Source of the DNA: Pyrrhosoma nymphula
Lineage: Eukaryota; Arthropoda; Insecta; Odonata; Coenagrionidae
Direction of reading: 5' to 3'
Length of the DNA: 64,000 nucleotides
Assembly (NCBI GenBank): GCA_963573305.1
Contig: OY754334.1
Span: 32,915,614-32,979,613 of the forward strand
The translations under genes and the position numbers were made by a program. The number at the start of each line of letters is the position of its first letter. The first letter of the stretch is position 1. The notes below the pieces were generated by a model. That model made no database searches, was not told the origin of the DNA, and saw only the letters and a list, made by a program, of their open reading frames with translations. Below, piece after piece: positions 41,466-54,165 of the stretch.

Positions 41466-41570
41466 TTTATGTTATAATTTAAAAATTTTAAACGAGCATA
41501 CTATTTATAATGATATTTAATTAGTTAAATAATAAGAGGAATGGGACCAGACACGTTTAAGTCTTGGGGA

Positions 41571-41968
41571 CAGTGGCGTATGTATGCAACAAGGGTTGCG
41601 GAAGATGAAGGAAAAAATTGGTGATATCCGAGTTATGGGTGAAGTGTAACTACCTTGAAACCCTTAATAACCGGGAAAAGTACGACTTATTTTCAGCTTT
41701 GAAAAGAAATTCTGGGCTTATGCTTAGTGATTTTACTAGAATATCCTTTACATGGATGGAAATAATTTTACGATATTTAAAAATAAGTAAAATGTCGTTT
41801 GCTAGTTTTGGTCTGCTAATCGATTTTTTATTTTTGATTATATGTAACATTGACTTTGTTTGTGTTTTAGATTTATTTAGATATGTTTGAAGATATCAAT
41901 AGTAAACATTTTTAGTGAGGTCACGTTATAAAAAATCTTTTTTTTCAATCTCATTTTGTTCGCCACTG
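41571..41968. mobile_element. Possible hAT-like element, 398 bp
   Basis: It begins cagtggcgtatg and ends cgccactg, an 8-bp inverted match in hAT style. The flanking octamers differ (cttgggga, ttgaatag), and the inverted repeat is short. The AT-rich interior has open frames on both strands (90 and 66 codons) that look compositional. Confidence 0.35.
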
Positions 41969-42785
41969 TTGAATAGCGCATGGTACTCGATTGAGTGAGA
42001 TTCACTTTAAGCTGTTTCCTTTGGTTGGCTTTAAGTCTGCGATGCTGTATATTCGTTAATAAACCTGGGATATCTGAAAAAAATAAGAAACTTTGTTTTC
42101 CTACTTATGTGGCCACATTATATGTGGTTTGAAAAATAAAGCAAAAGAGAGATTTATTCCTAAAATGAAAAAATGCAAAGGAAATGTGACTATTTTTCCA
42201 ACTGAACGGAGCTCTGTGTGAAGTGGGTATATCCATGCTCATGAAAAGGGATACGAGTACCTACGTGCGTCGTAGAACATACTTGAGGATACTCCGACAC
42301 CATGATCTTGGGCATCGATCATTCTCATTGAACATGCTGTCAAGTGTGTTACGCAACAAACATTTCTAGATAATTTCGCTGGTCCAAAACTTATAACACT
42401 TCATCGTCAGGGAAATTGCAGAATGAGATGAAATGATTAGGAAAGGAGGTGCTTGCTCTGTGCTCTCCTGCGTCGATGTTGACAGATTGAAAGCTGGAGG
42501 TATTTATTATTTCACAAGGGAAGGGAAAAATAAAGATTTCTGATGGAAGTTTTTTTATTTTCCCCGAATCGAATAAGAGTTGCAAACTTCGCGCCTGTTC
42601 TGTATTCCTGCCGAAATCGAGTGTCAAGATCAGGCCTCAAGCAGTAATGAGATGATCGAAAAAGTTTTTGGAAAAAGAGATGAGTGCCGAAGTTAAAGCA
42701 CGATTCTTTTGTGAAAATGGTCTGACCGCGGAGGAAAGTCCATTGCACCAAAGTTTTCCCTGAATAATTACTAACCTTTTCTTTG

Positions 42786-42916
42786 TAGTTCAGCCTAGAT
42801 AATACGTAGTTTTTTTCTGCGTGATGTAATAGTTCAGCCTAGATAGTACCTAGTTTTTTCTGCGTGATGTAATAGTTCAGCCTAGATAATGCCTAGTTTT
42901 TTTCTGCATGATATAA
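42786..42916 (+). repeat. Three-copy tandem repeat, 43-44-bp unit
   Basis: The unit tagttcagcctagataatac plus ctagttttttctgcgtgatg plus taa occurs at 42786, 42830 and 42873 with few differences. Confidence 0.88.
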
Positions 42917-43139
42917 TCTGAAATCAACTAAAACCGTTAAATAGTATGGGGTGACTTTTATTAGTGTTTTTTGAGCCATCAGCATAAGCTGGTACATAAT
43001 GCAGTTACGATCACCTTTTCTCTTTCAGTTTTTCTTTACTGTTTTCTCGTTGTTAATCTTCCTACTTTTTTTCCTCTGTTCTTAGTTGGACTGTATTATT
43101 TTTCGATGCATCAATCGCGATTTGTGCTGGATATATCAC

Positions 43140-43420
43140 ATTGCGATATTGATCTTCAAGGTGATTCGATTTATCGTATTGCGGCATGATGCAATAAAAT
43201 ACGATTGAATGAAATGGAATTCGATGTTTGTGACGCAATCCATTATGCTGTGTATTGAGGTGGAAAGCGATGTATCGAGTGCAATTCGATATGCAATTTC
43301 ATTCGAAGTAATGGGATATATAATAGTGGGATGGGATGTAATGCGATACAAAGCAATATGCGTTTCAGTGGGATGCAATGCGATTCGCACTATCATATGT
43401 GGTACAGTGCCTCTTTGCAT
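43140..43420 (+). repeat. Cryptically simple region of GCGAT/GCAAT motifs
   Basis: Short words such as gcgatt, gcaatt, gggatg and gtaatg recur at roughly 10-bp spacing through the segment. This keeps frames open on both strands, which I attribute to the repeat rather than to coding. Confidence 0.5.
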
Positions 43421-44755
43421 AGCACGACGATGTTGAAATTTGAACAGGCATAATTTTGTAAAGTATCAATTAGTATTTTTACTTCAGTTTTATCCGCATT
43501 AAGGCTTACACGATCCGCTTTATAATCATTTCTCCCATTATATCCTTAAATATTCAATGTCGCATTTCGTCAATCTAAATTAAGAACTGTGTGAACCTTT
43601 TGGAGAAGCGTGCGTGTATTTGACGCCGAATCAGTCGGATGATCAATCAATTTGTAATCATCGTAATTTAAGCCTTGTTTTACACGATTCGACGCTGTAG
43701 ATAGGGAAGAAAGATTAGAATAGGAGCGGAAAGGGGAGTTAAATGTTACAGCCGACTCTCTCTCACTCTCTGGAAATGAGGAGGTACGGGTAAAAAAACG
43801 CAGAATTCTGAGTACGTCCTAGAAATATCATGGATTGTCGTTCCATTACATTATATTGTTCTTTTATTTTTGGGTACTGGTTTCTAAGTGGTTATAGAGT
43901 TCGATTTGTAAGTGTCTGGAATCATACGGCTGTATTCACTTCTCTTTGCATAATTATTTCCTTTAGCCCCATAAACAGCCTCTACGTGTAGGCCTTAACA
44001 TCGGCGGAATGTAAGGGACAATAGGTGACCGCAGAGTAGCGGCGGATCCAGATGGGGGATATCCCTCCCCTAAGAGGTTAGATGAGCAAAAGAAAAAGCA
44101 TAGGATTTGATGTCATTTGATCGTTCATCCTACCATTACCTTGATTTTCCTTTAGAGTGCAAAAAATTCCTGTTCAGGTAAAAAGTTCTTGGTTTTCCTA
44201 GTGCAATAGGGAAAGCCAAAACATAATGGATTTTAGTAGAACAACATGATTTTCAAAGAACATCCAATTTCTCAACTCTTGAACTTCATCATAAAACGGA
44301 ATATAACTTTACCTTAAAATGGTGTATCGTCTTTTTAATTTCAATTTCATATATTTTGGCCGCTATGTTGAATCATTTGGTCGTGAATTCGGAGTGTTAG
44401 GTTCAATAACTTTTCCACATTTTTCGAGGACTGATGTAATAGTAACGTAGCCTGGTACAATTCAATGAAAGAGGGATGCAGGCGAAGAAGGTTATTTGAG
44501 AGTAGTGATCCTGGTTATTGGGGTGAGCACAAGTGCGTGACGGGTAATAGAAGAATGAAGAGAGGTGTACGCAGACAGATAATCCGTTGAATGTTGTTTC
44601 CTTTCCATTCTGGCGTTCTCTTGACCATGTACTAGCGTCACCAGATTGCGGATAGAATGGGCGGAGAGGAGTTAAGAAAACCATAATTAATTATGTTAAA
44701 TAAATCGTCAATGAATCGGCAATCGCTATATTAAAAATATACTGGCATATTTATG
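43421..44755. other. Unassigned sequence with a solo hAT-like end
   Basis: At 44038-44065 the phrase tagcggcggatccagatggg resembles a hAT terminus without a partner. No coding sequence is recognised. Confidence 0.35.
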
Positions 44756-44769
44756 AGTAAATATAAGAT

Positions 44770-44975
44770 GTATGGCACAAGATTCACATAAGTATGCACG
44801 CACGCACCCGTACACCCAAACTGAACTCACAAATGCTCCCTGAATCCACCTCTGCTGCAGACACTCGTGTCCTTGATAAAGAAAAAATACAGACTTGAGT
44901 CGAACCTGCGATCTTAGAACATGTGACCGAGAATTTTACCCCGCTGTCACCAAGCAGACCAGTTAGTCGGGGGCT
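44770..44975 (-). mobile_element. tRNA-derived SINE
   Basis: The minus strand has a tRNA-like head (ggtctgcttggtgacagcgg, then a B-box-like cgcaggttcgactcaagtc). A T-rich link and a body of about 120 bp end in a gtgcgtgcgtgc run. Pol III boxes are in the right order and spacing, but acceptor pairing is absent. Confidence 0.6.
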
Positions 44976-45537
44976 TCCTTTGAAAGAGTTGTCTTTAAGT
45001 GATTTATGTATTTTTTATTCTCGACTCAACGAAAAATATCGTTTTTTTTCAAATAAAAATTTATGCTCTTAATTGAAATTTTTTCAATCGAAGATCGTTT
45101 CCGCCGTTTCTTTATCTTTTAAACGAGCATTTTTCCTTTGACATAAGTATCATATGTCCGGACATATCGAGAACCAATCAAACACAAATTTACAAGGAGT
45201 TACATTTTTTATACTCCCGTAAATAAGCAACGGATGCATATCTTTCAAAACCATTGGGTGGGGTTAACAATGTTATATATAACTGGCTACGTCCTGCCAA
45301 TTTGATCGAAATCGGAGAGGCCAAGGACAACTCGTTCTAATTGACGTGGAATGACCCTTATTTAGTAAGGTAAAAGTATAATATTAGAGATGTTTTAAGG
45401 TTATTAATGCGGCACATGCTCTTAGGCGTAACATTTATATAAATACGGTGAACTATTATTGAAAATATTTCCGCCGACGGCGCGCATCCGGCTGCCGACA
45501 CTTTTCCCATCGGCGCAGACCTCTAGTCAGGCGTGTA

Positions 45538-45925
45538 TTCTAGCCAGCGACCCAGCTGATCCACACCATCGCAGCATGCATCAGCAGCTGGACGGGGTGC
45601 ATTTTCAGCCCTCTTTTTTTCCCAGGCTCAATCAAGTCTGATAGATGTCCTCTTTTTCTCGACTCATTTGTTCTCCTCTCGAGAAGGCCAGCAGCAATAT
45701 TACGCACAACATCAAGCAGTGTTCGGTGCTTTTCCAATTTATGTTCCCAGTGTCTTCTGTTCCATAGCCATAAATTGGCATGTGCCATATTGACGAAGTG
45801 AAACATAATTCCGAGTCAGAAGCGACGACGCTTGATATTCGTGCAATGCAGTTGCTCGGGCATATAGTGTAGATCAACACCCCCCATATAAGTCTCCCTT
45901 TTTCCATCTATGTCACAGGAAGATC
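45538..45925 (-). pseudogene. piggyBac-like transposase C-terminal fragment
   Basis: One minus-strand frame reads GKRETYMGGVDLHYMPEQL, NIKRRRF, a single in-frame TGA, then LGIMFHFVNMAHANLWLWNR, RRHWEHKLEK and on to a stop near 45538. The MGGVD..D.......K.RR.....I..H..DMA..N.W...RR pattern is characteristic of the piggyBac family C-terminal half. In the family the MGGVD segment follows the second catalytic Asp and contains the third. The N-terminal catalytic region and the TTAA ends are not visible. Confidence 0.83.
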
Positions 45926-45934
45926 ATCTGTTCT

Positions 45935-46620
45935 CTGTTCTTCACTCCACTCCACATACATGTTCGACGGTATGGTTATCACACCAACTTTTCTTGGTCT
46001 TCCTCTAGGTACTTCTTTTTTCCGAAAGGTAACTTATCACGAGCTACTTTTACTATTCTTTCTTCGCCCATGCGATTCATTTGTTCATGCCTTTCACGCT
46101 TTCTTTTTGAGGTCAAATCGTTACTGCTTTCTTCTTTACATGTTTTTTTATACTTTTATTTCGTTCTCTGTCCAGTAATGTCTAACCGGTGATTTTCCGA
46201 AGTACTTTCGTCTCACCAGTCTCCATTAGTCTTCTTGTTTTGTCTGGCCAAGTATCCACCATGTCATTATTGCTCTTGTAATAGCTTTATATACTCTAGA
46301 TGTAGCTTCTATCCCCATATGTCTCCTCTTACATATAGTTTCATTCAAGCATCCAGCTCTCCTCTGAGGCTTTTGTAGCTTGTTGTCTGATTTCTGATAC
46401 CATATCCAGACAGCTCTATGCCAAAGTATTTAAATTTAATTTCCTGCTCCATAACAATGCCGTATACAGCGAGCTTGCATGTAACACTGTTTTAGTCGTT
46501 CTCAAACCCCTTAAAAGTATTATTTGTATTATTTTACTGTCGATGGACGAGGGGTATCCACTTGTTATTTTTTGAGCTGGAACAGACCACCGCCCAACAT
46601 TTTCAACATACACTTGACTT
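45935..46620 (-). pseudogene. LINE reverse transcriptase C-terminus (insect endonuclease-RT type)
   Basis: The minus strand gives KLAVYGIVMEQEIKFKYFGI (motif E, YFGIE), LSGYG, KRRHMGIEATSRVYKAITRA and ETGETKVLRKITG. Then LDRERNKSIKK, NRMGEERIVKVARDKLPFGK and a shifted PRGRPRKVG follow, ending MYVEWSEEQRTDD. The order is that of a common insect LINE C-terminus. The two relics at 26950 and 31847 belong to the same broad group, also on the minus strand. It directly precedes the piggyBac relic. Many frameshifts are present. Confidence 0.8.
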
Positions 46621-47200
46621 TTTCAAGTGGAGATAAGGTAAACTGACTTATAATAATACCATTTCAATAAAATTATATTTTCCTTTGTCTCTAAAATAGT
46701 AAAGCTAAGAACTCTCTTTTTCAACGAACCATCTGTCTGCAAAGAGCATCCTGCAACTCTATTAGTTCTCCGAGTCCCACCATGCCATCAGTCCCCTTGA
46801 TACACATATGACCTGATGTTTCTAAATCTAATCACCAAATTTTGGTTGCTGATATAAAATATATAGCCTTACACTCCTTAATTTAACATTTACGTTTACT
46901 TGTTTCCAATTCGTTAATGAGAAAATAACCGTTAGAAGTAAGACTAGTGCATCAATGCACAACTTTCATCTTAACCAAAAGTATCATTATCAAAGAATTC
47001 AAAATCATGTGCGCACAATTGCAATCAGACGACTAACATGCTCAAGGAGATGATCGTGAAGGAAAAGTGAACATTTGCATTCTAGTGGCAATGCACGTAA
47101 CTGCAACGTAAGATATCAGTTGGAATCATGCGTGTCATAACAGGGAAGCCAAAGAGAGTTAGTGATTTCAATTGAAATCAGCCAGTCAGAAATGGTTAAA
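46621..47200. other. Unassigned AT-rich sequence
   Basis: I recognise nothing in this stretch. Confidence 0.35.
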
Positions 47201-47610
47201 TCTATACTAATAAAAGCCAATTCCTGGTGGAAGGGGGTACAACTATGGAGAAACGGCTGAACCGACTTAGTTTGTTTCAATGTAGTTATTTTTGTATAGC
47301 ATATCATGCAACTGGAAAAATCCCCGAATTTACATTTTCGACCCAGATAAATTGTAAACTGAAAAAATAAACCTGCCTTAACACAAACTCATAAGCCCCG
47401 TGTAAAATTTGCATAGAAACCTCGTAGCTACCGTCAACAACGTTGCACGTTAGCACCAATATTTATATTTTGTTAACCTAAGTAACGGCCTCCAGATATT
47501 TGAGGATTAATAGGGAAATAACCTGAAAAACTTGTATAAATGAAATATATGCTAATAAGATTAGCATGGCTGGGTATTTTGCGTGTCATTATTTACGGGT
47601 TATCGTCTAG
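47201..47610 (+). mobile_element. Helitron candidate, non-autonomous, 410 bp
   Basis: The 5' end TCTATACTAATAAAAGCC followed by gagaaacggctgaaccgact is the recurring 5' signature of many insect Helitrons. The 3' end is CTAG at 47607-47610. The element lies between A and T, the usual Helitron target. A stem-forming gctaataagattagc is 70 bp from the 3' end rather than the usual 10-12, so the terminal hairpin is not convincing. Confidence 0.58.
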
Positions 47611-50299
47611 TTTTTAATATAATTTTGAAGGCTCGAACACGTAAGAAGAATTTATAAATAGGTGGACGCCGAGTACGCCGTATGTACTCCCGCCGCAGTG
47701 GTGATAAGGGGTTGGTCGCCGTCGCCTACGAAAATGCCATTAGTTGCACACCAATGATCTAAACACTCATTCCAGAAGGCAGTGCTTTTAAGTCCTTCCG
47801 TGTGCCGCATGGCTGACTGAGTCTGCGTTTGGTTCAGAAGCCCGCAAGGCAGTTGATTAATGTAATTTCCAGCTAATAATGAAGGTGAGGGCATAAAAGC
47901 ACTTATTATAAAAATAGGCGCCCTACATAGGCACATAATGTGGCTTATTGCTTCAAAAAAATTATCTGATATCTAGAGCTTCGGATGAAATGCACGTTTA
48001 CTGTTCATTGAAATTGATAGAGTGGAAAAAGCACAAATCTCCACATAAATCCTACATTAAATTTTTTTCTACTTTACATGAAGAGAGATGCGTAAAACTG
48101 CTACGTTTTTTTTTCAACGCTCAGTTTGTTTCGGAAACCAAACTTTGAACAACTTTTAAAACTTTGCGTATTATTAACTGTAGCCTTTCCGCAGGTTTTT
48201 TGCACACATTAAGTCTTGGGCTCGACTCCAGATTATTCACATAAACTTCCATAAGAAAAACGGGTAGAGTTCATTTTTATCGCTTGCAAGCCTTGCAAGT
48301 TTTGTTTCTTTTGCAAAATTAAATTACAAATTGTGGTCGAATAAATCAGGGAGAGGATTCATATGAAAGGAAATTGGATACAATTTCTTATTTTAAAAGT
48401 CTTATTTTTTTCGATTCGAAATTGGGATAAATTTTACAAAAAGCTCCAAAATTTCCTAAAACTCAGTGCTTTTTTTGAAAAGTGTCCCCTAAGCAACCGG
48501 TGCCATTGTTGAAGAATATATGGGGGAAAACACTCATAAGGAATCATTGGAGAAAACGCCTGCTGATTATTTTCTTTTGGAAAAATAAATGAGAATGAAT
48601 GAAATCATAGTTCTTCGAATAGAATACTTTATTTTTATAAATGTATTATGCATTCATTTAATGCATTTTACGTGGATGGCCATATGCTTTATGATCGTGC
48701 CCCTGAGGAACTTCGTGTGGCATTGGATACCGTACGGAAATACAGTAGGTAATAATAAAGGGATGGAGTTGAAATTGAAGAAGTATGCATGCATCCACTA
48801 CGGAAATGAGTGATTCTGCTGTGGTTGGTGCTTTCAGTTTCCTTGGACAGTAGTAAATGAGGTGGCATCACTTCATCTGGACACATGTAACACACACCAC
48901 CTCATTAACAAGCATTCTACCACGGCTCTCTGTGGTGTCATCAACAGCCAACCAGAGGAAAGACTCGGCAAAACCTTGCCGTATGTTCTAGATTGCCTGA
49001 TTCACTAGTCACATGCATTGGTAAAAAATAGTGTAAATTAAGTTACACTCAACTACATTGCATTGTTCACGAAATTACAGCATAATTCAAATGATCCATG
49101 CAGTACTTTTTCAGTGTAGACTGATCCGGGATAGTGTATTCTGTATAAGTATTTCTTTTAAAAATCTCTGAAAGTTGGGTTGCCAAGTACCCTCCGTGGA
49201 ATGTTTGCTGCAACAAGAGCCCTGCACAAACCAGCTGGGGAATTACGAATTTAAGAACTAATATAACTTTAGTAGGCGCAGAAATAAATTTACGGTGTCT
49301 GCAAACGATTCTTACCATTTAAGACCCTTAATTAGACAATATAAGCAGAAAAAGACACAAGCAGGTGAAATAGACATTTATAAGCAGTAACAAGTGCTTT
49401 GTTTTAATTGTAAATAGCCCTAAATGGATTTTTGGCTTAATTAAATTCGTTTCCCAATTATGGAAAAATAGGCTTTTTAGGCAATGTTCTCAGCTCATAA
49501 CTCACCAGGGTGTATTATTAAATATTTGAGGTGGTGGTTTTTTGCAGGTGTAGTCTCTGAAATGAAATGTGTGTGGTATGAGATAAACAGCTACCATCAG
49601 TTATGTAGGTATGTTGCATCTATCACCGGGTGCATGATTCTAGAAAGAATAAATGTCCCGTCATTTTGTGAAATTGAATCATGTTTGAAATAAATGAACA
49701 CTAATTAATTTTCCACTCTACCATTTTATTTAACCAGACTTTTCCGCATGAGAGCAATTTACTCGAAAATATTATTTCTGTAGCCGTAGAGTTATCTATT
49801 CAATACCAGGGCGTACAACTTCTATGTAATTGGATTGTGAGTGCAGAAGGTTATCGTGATGACACCACTGTTTTTATAATCCATTGTAAAATTGGGTTTT
49901 GTCGCATTGCTGGTTACTGAGGAGGATACCGTTCGGATAAAAAGCGTTATTCTCAGTTTTTTGGTAGTTTTTCAGTATCCATTTTATTTCTTCAACCACA
50001 TGCCGACGTAAATTCACATTCGCCTTATTTTTCGGAAGTGTTTAATGAAGAGTCAGATGTTATAGCGTACTAATAATATATTTTAAATGATTTGAAAGCG
50101 GTTCATAAATTAGAAAGTTCATTCCAAAATGTAGCCCTCCCCATTGTAATGAAGAAATGAAGAACCTCATCTAAAGACGCATCTAAAAATTAAGTGGACA
50201 TTAACGTTCTTGCTACAGGGTTATGATAGTCAAGTGCGAAAAAGGTCGGCATTCGTCTAAGTCTTTACTGGAGTCTTTTATCATTATATAGGGTTTTTA
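47611..50299. other. Mostly unassigned sequence
   Basis: A segment at 47805-47850 (catggctgactgagtctgcg, tttggttcagaagccc) is related to two segments at 50730-50950. Otherwise I see only short frames without known motifs. Confidence 0.4.
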
Positions 50300-50490
50300 G
50301 AGAATTAGCTTCCTAGTTCGATGGCTTTGGTTCGAATTCCGGTGGAGGCAGAGATTGTTTTTGTGAGATCCTTACTTGGATGCTATAAGGAGAGTATTTT
50401 GAGTACAGTACTCTGTCCGTAGAATGGGACGTTAAGCTGTGATTCCCTTGGAGCCTTTAATTTCGATGCCGGCTTTCTTTACCACTCCCT
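50300..50490 (+). mobile_element. tRNA-derived SINE, family A, copy 2
   Basis: The plus strand has a B box ggttcgaattccgg at 50329-50342. The body signature ctctgtccgtagaatgggac, gttaagctgtgattcccttg, cctttaatttcgatgccggc lies at 50408-50472. It shares this body with 32566-32785 and 53500-53665. Confidence 0.7.
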
Positions 50491-50699
50491 ATAAAACTCT
50501 TTCCTTAAAATCCTATCTGTCCTTAATAGCGGAGATTAGCTCAAGTTTTGTCACCTTCTAAATTACCAGCCAACCCTTTCGACGACTTTTTTCCTATCTT
50601 CTGTTGATCCACAATTATTATATTTGGCCAATAGTAATTTGGTACATCTTATTGAGGTGCTATGGAGGCTACGCTAAATATTCAATAGTGTGCACTGTT

Positions 50700-51010
50700 T
50701 TGGCTTAAGGCTTTCCCTCTTCCACATGCCTGGTAACGTCTGCGTTTGGCTCAGAAGCTCCTAATTTAGCTCGTTTAATTTTAGAGTTTGTGGTGCGTCA
50801 TAGGGGTCTTGTGTTTTCGCATTTTGCACGTATTTCGTGCGTGCTTTGGAGACGATTCAAAATGTTCTTTACAGATAGCGATGCATTTGATTTAATGCCA
50901 TTGTTGTGCTGCATGGCTGGTTCTACCTCTGCGTTTTGGCTCAAGAACCCTTAATTTTGCTCCAGATCAGTTTGTGGTGTGCCATCGAGGTCTTAATAAT
51001 TTCGTGGGTG
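50700..51010 (+). repeat. Pair of diverged direct repeats, about 85 bp, spaced 187 bp
   Basis: Both copies contain catg(c/g)ctgg, tctgcgttt(t)ggctca, agaa, taattt(a/t)gctc, tttgtggtg(c/t)g and tcatagg/tcgagg followed by gtctt. A third, shorter match lies at 47805-47850. The origin is unknown. Confidence 0.55.
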
Positions 51011-53480
51011 GGCGGTGGTCGGTGAGGCGTTTTTTTTAAATGAACGACCTCCGCTACTAACAACTCAGCGCGTCCTCTTTTAATTCCCATTACTCTCAGC
51101 CTATTTGAATGGCCGTCTGCTGGTCAGTCTCTCCCAGAAGGTTCCACAAAGAGCTGAACACCCGGAAAATTATGTGTATTCCTCCGTGACTTCCCATGGT
51201 GTCTTCCCTGCCATCTGCTAGAAGTTGTATGTGCCAGATCCACGACCTCCGACCTCCCTAGGGATCCGCGGAATAAAAAGAGCCCAGTTTTGGCGTGCGT
51301 TTTGTCGTTCATTTTTTCCCGTTCTTCTAGCGCCACGCCCAGTTCAGAGAATAAGTTAGGAGATGTAAGGAGCAGTTTCGTGGGGGAGGAAATCGGAGGG
51401 TCAGCAGAGCTTTGTTTATAGAGATAAGTATGCAAAGGAGAGGGGAGTTGAACGTTTCGGTTCCTGCAGGTGCGTTTCGTTGGCGTTTAATGAATTAGAC
51501 CGATCGGGTCGGAGTTTGTGGGGAAAAATATATGGAGACGAGGGTGGGTTTTTTGTTGGCTGCGTTGAAGGGTTGATGGCGTCGTGAATAATTAGTCTCT
51601 CCTTTTATTTTTGGGGAAATTAATGCGTAAAGGTCTTCAGGTGAAGTGTCGAAAGATTAATTTCTTGCGTTGATGGAGTCCAGGGGGTACGTGCGAGTCT
51701 GGAGACCAAACTGTTTCAAGATAAGAGATAATGCATCGTGTTTTCAACCTTGCGTAAACTCAACTTTAAATTTTCATTTTATATTGTGAGTGCATAAATG
51801 CTAAACAAATTCCGAGAGAAATAATTAGCACTGCTTAATGGGAAGGATTTTTCTCTTATTAGTTCATTTAGGCCCATACCATTAGGCTCTTGCATATTTA
51901 TATGAAGATTCAACCTTATTTCGCTCTAGACTGTGCCGTAAGATCTCTCTTATTTTTAATTTTTCTAGAATATTATGAAGAATAGTAACGATGTACAACT
52001 CTCTTAAACATGCATTCATTTGATATTCTAAGCCATTTTCTTTATTCAGTTCGACTATAAAATAATGTGTTCACTTTTTTGTTTTGAAATGTAATGTGGA
52101 TGGTTTTCTATCCTATAAATATTATAATTTGGCGCGTGCCACTCTAACTGTAACTCAAAATAAAGCTCGCACGCTCATCTTTACGGAAAGGCGCGAGGGA
52201 TGGGAGGTTTTAGAAGCGGCTAAAGGAATCAACTGACCTGGAGTGCAACCGGCGCGCCCCCGCCTAGCGTGGCGTGATGCTTAGTGTATGCGGCAGCCCA
52301 TGTAAGAACGGTTGCAGATACGTAAAAAAACGGAGGGTATTTCCGATCTATATGGCTGTAACCTCGCGCTTTATCCCTAGGAGTAGCATCTCTTTTCTCG
52401 AATTGGGAAAATTGAACGTCGCTGCATTTATGCTTCTTCAGCGACCTCGTTAACTATGGAACTGAAGTTTTTAGTAGCTCATATTCTACCCCATATTACT
52501 ATTTGAAAAGTTGAATTAGAATATCGGTGGAAAAATGAAGAGCGATCAACACCGTACACTGTACGGCGCACAGCCCATTTCGTGTTGAGGTTTGGTCTCT
52601 TTCTCCTTCAAATATCCTGCGTGGGGCCATTGGTAATTAAGATATGATTCTTCAGTTTCAAATAGGTGGCAAGGGAAGTAAAAAAGAAAATATTTCGTGG
52701 TCTTCTTTTGCTGAAGTTAGCCGGTGGGAAAGGATGATCGAAATTCAGAGTCGAACCTTATCTCTGGGGTGAGTAGGTACTGTCACAATGTTGGGAAACT
52801 TTTGGGAACCTTATCCATTGAATTACCAAATGGTATACGTACGGTAGATAGCGCACAAAAATTGTTTATTTATTTCGAGAATAAATTGTTTTGAGCATTT
52901 GCAGATGTTTTTACTGGTGGTGGCGTATCATCACATACTTGCCAGAAAAGGCGTGAAAAAATGTTGAATGTATGTGTCGAATTTATTAGCAGCTGGAGTG
53001 CACGCCAAGAAGCAAAATGAAAAGGATGATTTGGCGTCTCTGTCAAACCTAATACAAGTTATTAATAAGACTAAACGGCTATTTTAGACGTTTTTAGGCG
53101 TGATTAAATCGTAGACTATTGAGTAAACTATCTTAACATGAGTTTTGTGTTATCCTTAATTACCCCCGAATGTAAATGCTTGGTTTCCTGTGGAACGCAA
53201 GGTTTTTTAAAAGGAACTTTCATTACTCTGTGGGTACCAGTTTATGTAACGATGGTAGCATTTAAGTTCCTAGTTCTGATGAGATCATGAATTAAATTGA
53301 GTCTCAATTCCAGCTAAAAATAAGTATTCGATTCAGACTTAAGTACATATTAAGTTTGGATGATGGCAACACGTAACTTCGTTCTTAAGGGTGTAATTAT
53401 TTTTAGTATCCCTGGGAAAAAGTCTTGGAATTGATTGGTTTGTTGCCTAGCTATATAGAGAGGTCATTTAAGGTCCTTTG
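51011..53480. other. Unassigned sequence
   Basis: The minus-strand frame at 51124-51435 (103 codons) has no recognised motif. A GC-richer patch lies at 52180-52330. No repeat assignment was possible. Confidence 0.4.
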
Positions 53481-53499
53481 TGCCATTAAAAATGAGTGG

Positions 53500-53665
53500 G
53501 CAGGCTGGCAATAGAAGGATATTTTTGGAAAATGGAGGAAGGGTAGAGGGAAACTCGGCGTCGACATTAGTCTTTTCTCATCGAAATACCCCAAGGGGTC
53601 AGCTGTTCAACGTTCCGTCCAACGGAGGGAAAGGGCCCTCTACCCAAGTCAGAATAAGGATGTAA
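53500..53665 (-). mobile_element. tRNA-derived SINE, family A, copy 3 (5' truncated)
   Basis: The minus strand reads cctccgttggacggaacgtt, gaccccttggggtatttcga and tgtcgacgccgagtttccc. This aligns to the bodies at 32566-32785 and 50400-50472. The tRNA head is missing. The plus-strand open frame here is a shadow. Confidence 0.65.
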
Positions 53666-54059
53666 GCGGAATTGCTATGCAGCAACGGAAAGTTCATCTA
53701 TTTCTTTCCACTGAATTAGCAGAATTTCAACATTATTTACTTCTTTATTTATACTTACTAAAATGGAGTTTTGAATAATATATGATGCTAGTTCTAGCTC
53801 AATTTCATTATTAATTATTTTGCTAATAATATCAGAGTCATTTAGATTACGGAAAAGTATAAAAATACTTATGTAACTCATAAACACCACTGCTTATTGT
53901 ATCAATTAGTATTCTTGACATTCCAGGAAATAAAGTAATACTTCACCAAATATTTTATCTTCAAATTTATATTGAGATGAAACAACTTGCTTTGTTTCAT
54001 CGTAAGTTAATGGAAGTAAATTTAGCCGAAAACATCTTCACCTAATAGTAACTTGTATA

Positions 54060-54165
54060 TCATATGGTTTATTTTTTCGGCTCCTGCCGGGATTCGGACC
54101 CGGGCCCTCGGGGCGGAAAGACAGTAGGTACCTACTATTACCACTACTAAAACTGGAGGTAATGA
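54060..54165 (-). mobile_element. tRNA-derived SINE fragment (family B)
   Basis: The minus strand carries gggcccgggtccgaatcccg followed by gcaggagccgaaaaaa, a B box with short body. The A-box side is poorly preserved. Confidence 0.5.

Noticed and set aside
43136..43436. Overlapping 94- and 75-codon open frames on opposite strands
   Set aside because: They coincide with a cryptically simple repeat of gcgat/gcaat words, which keeps both strands open without coding.
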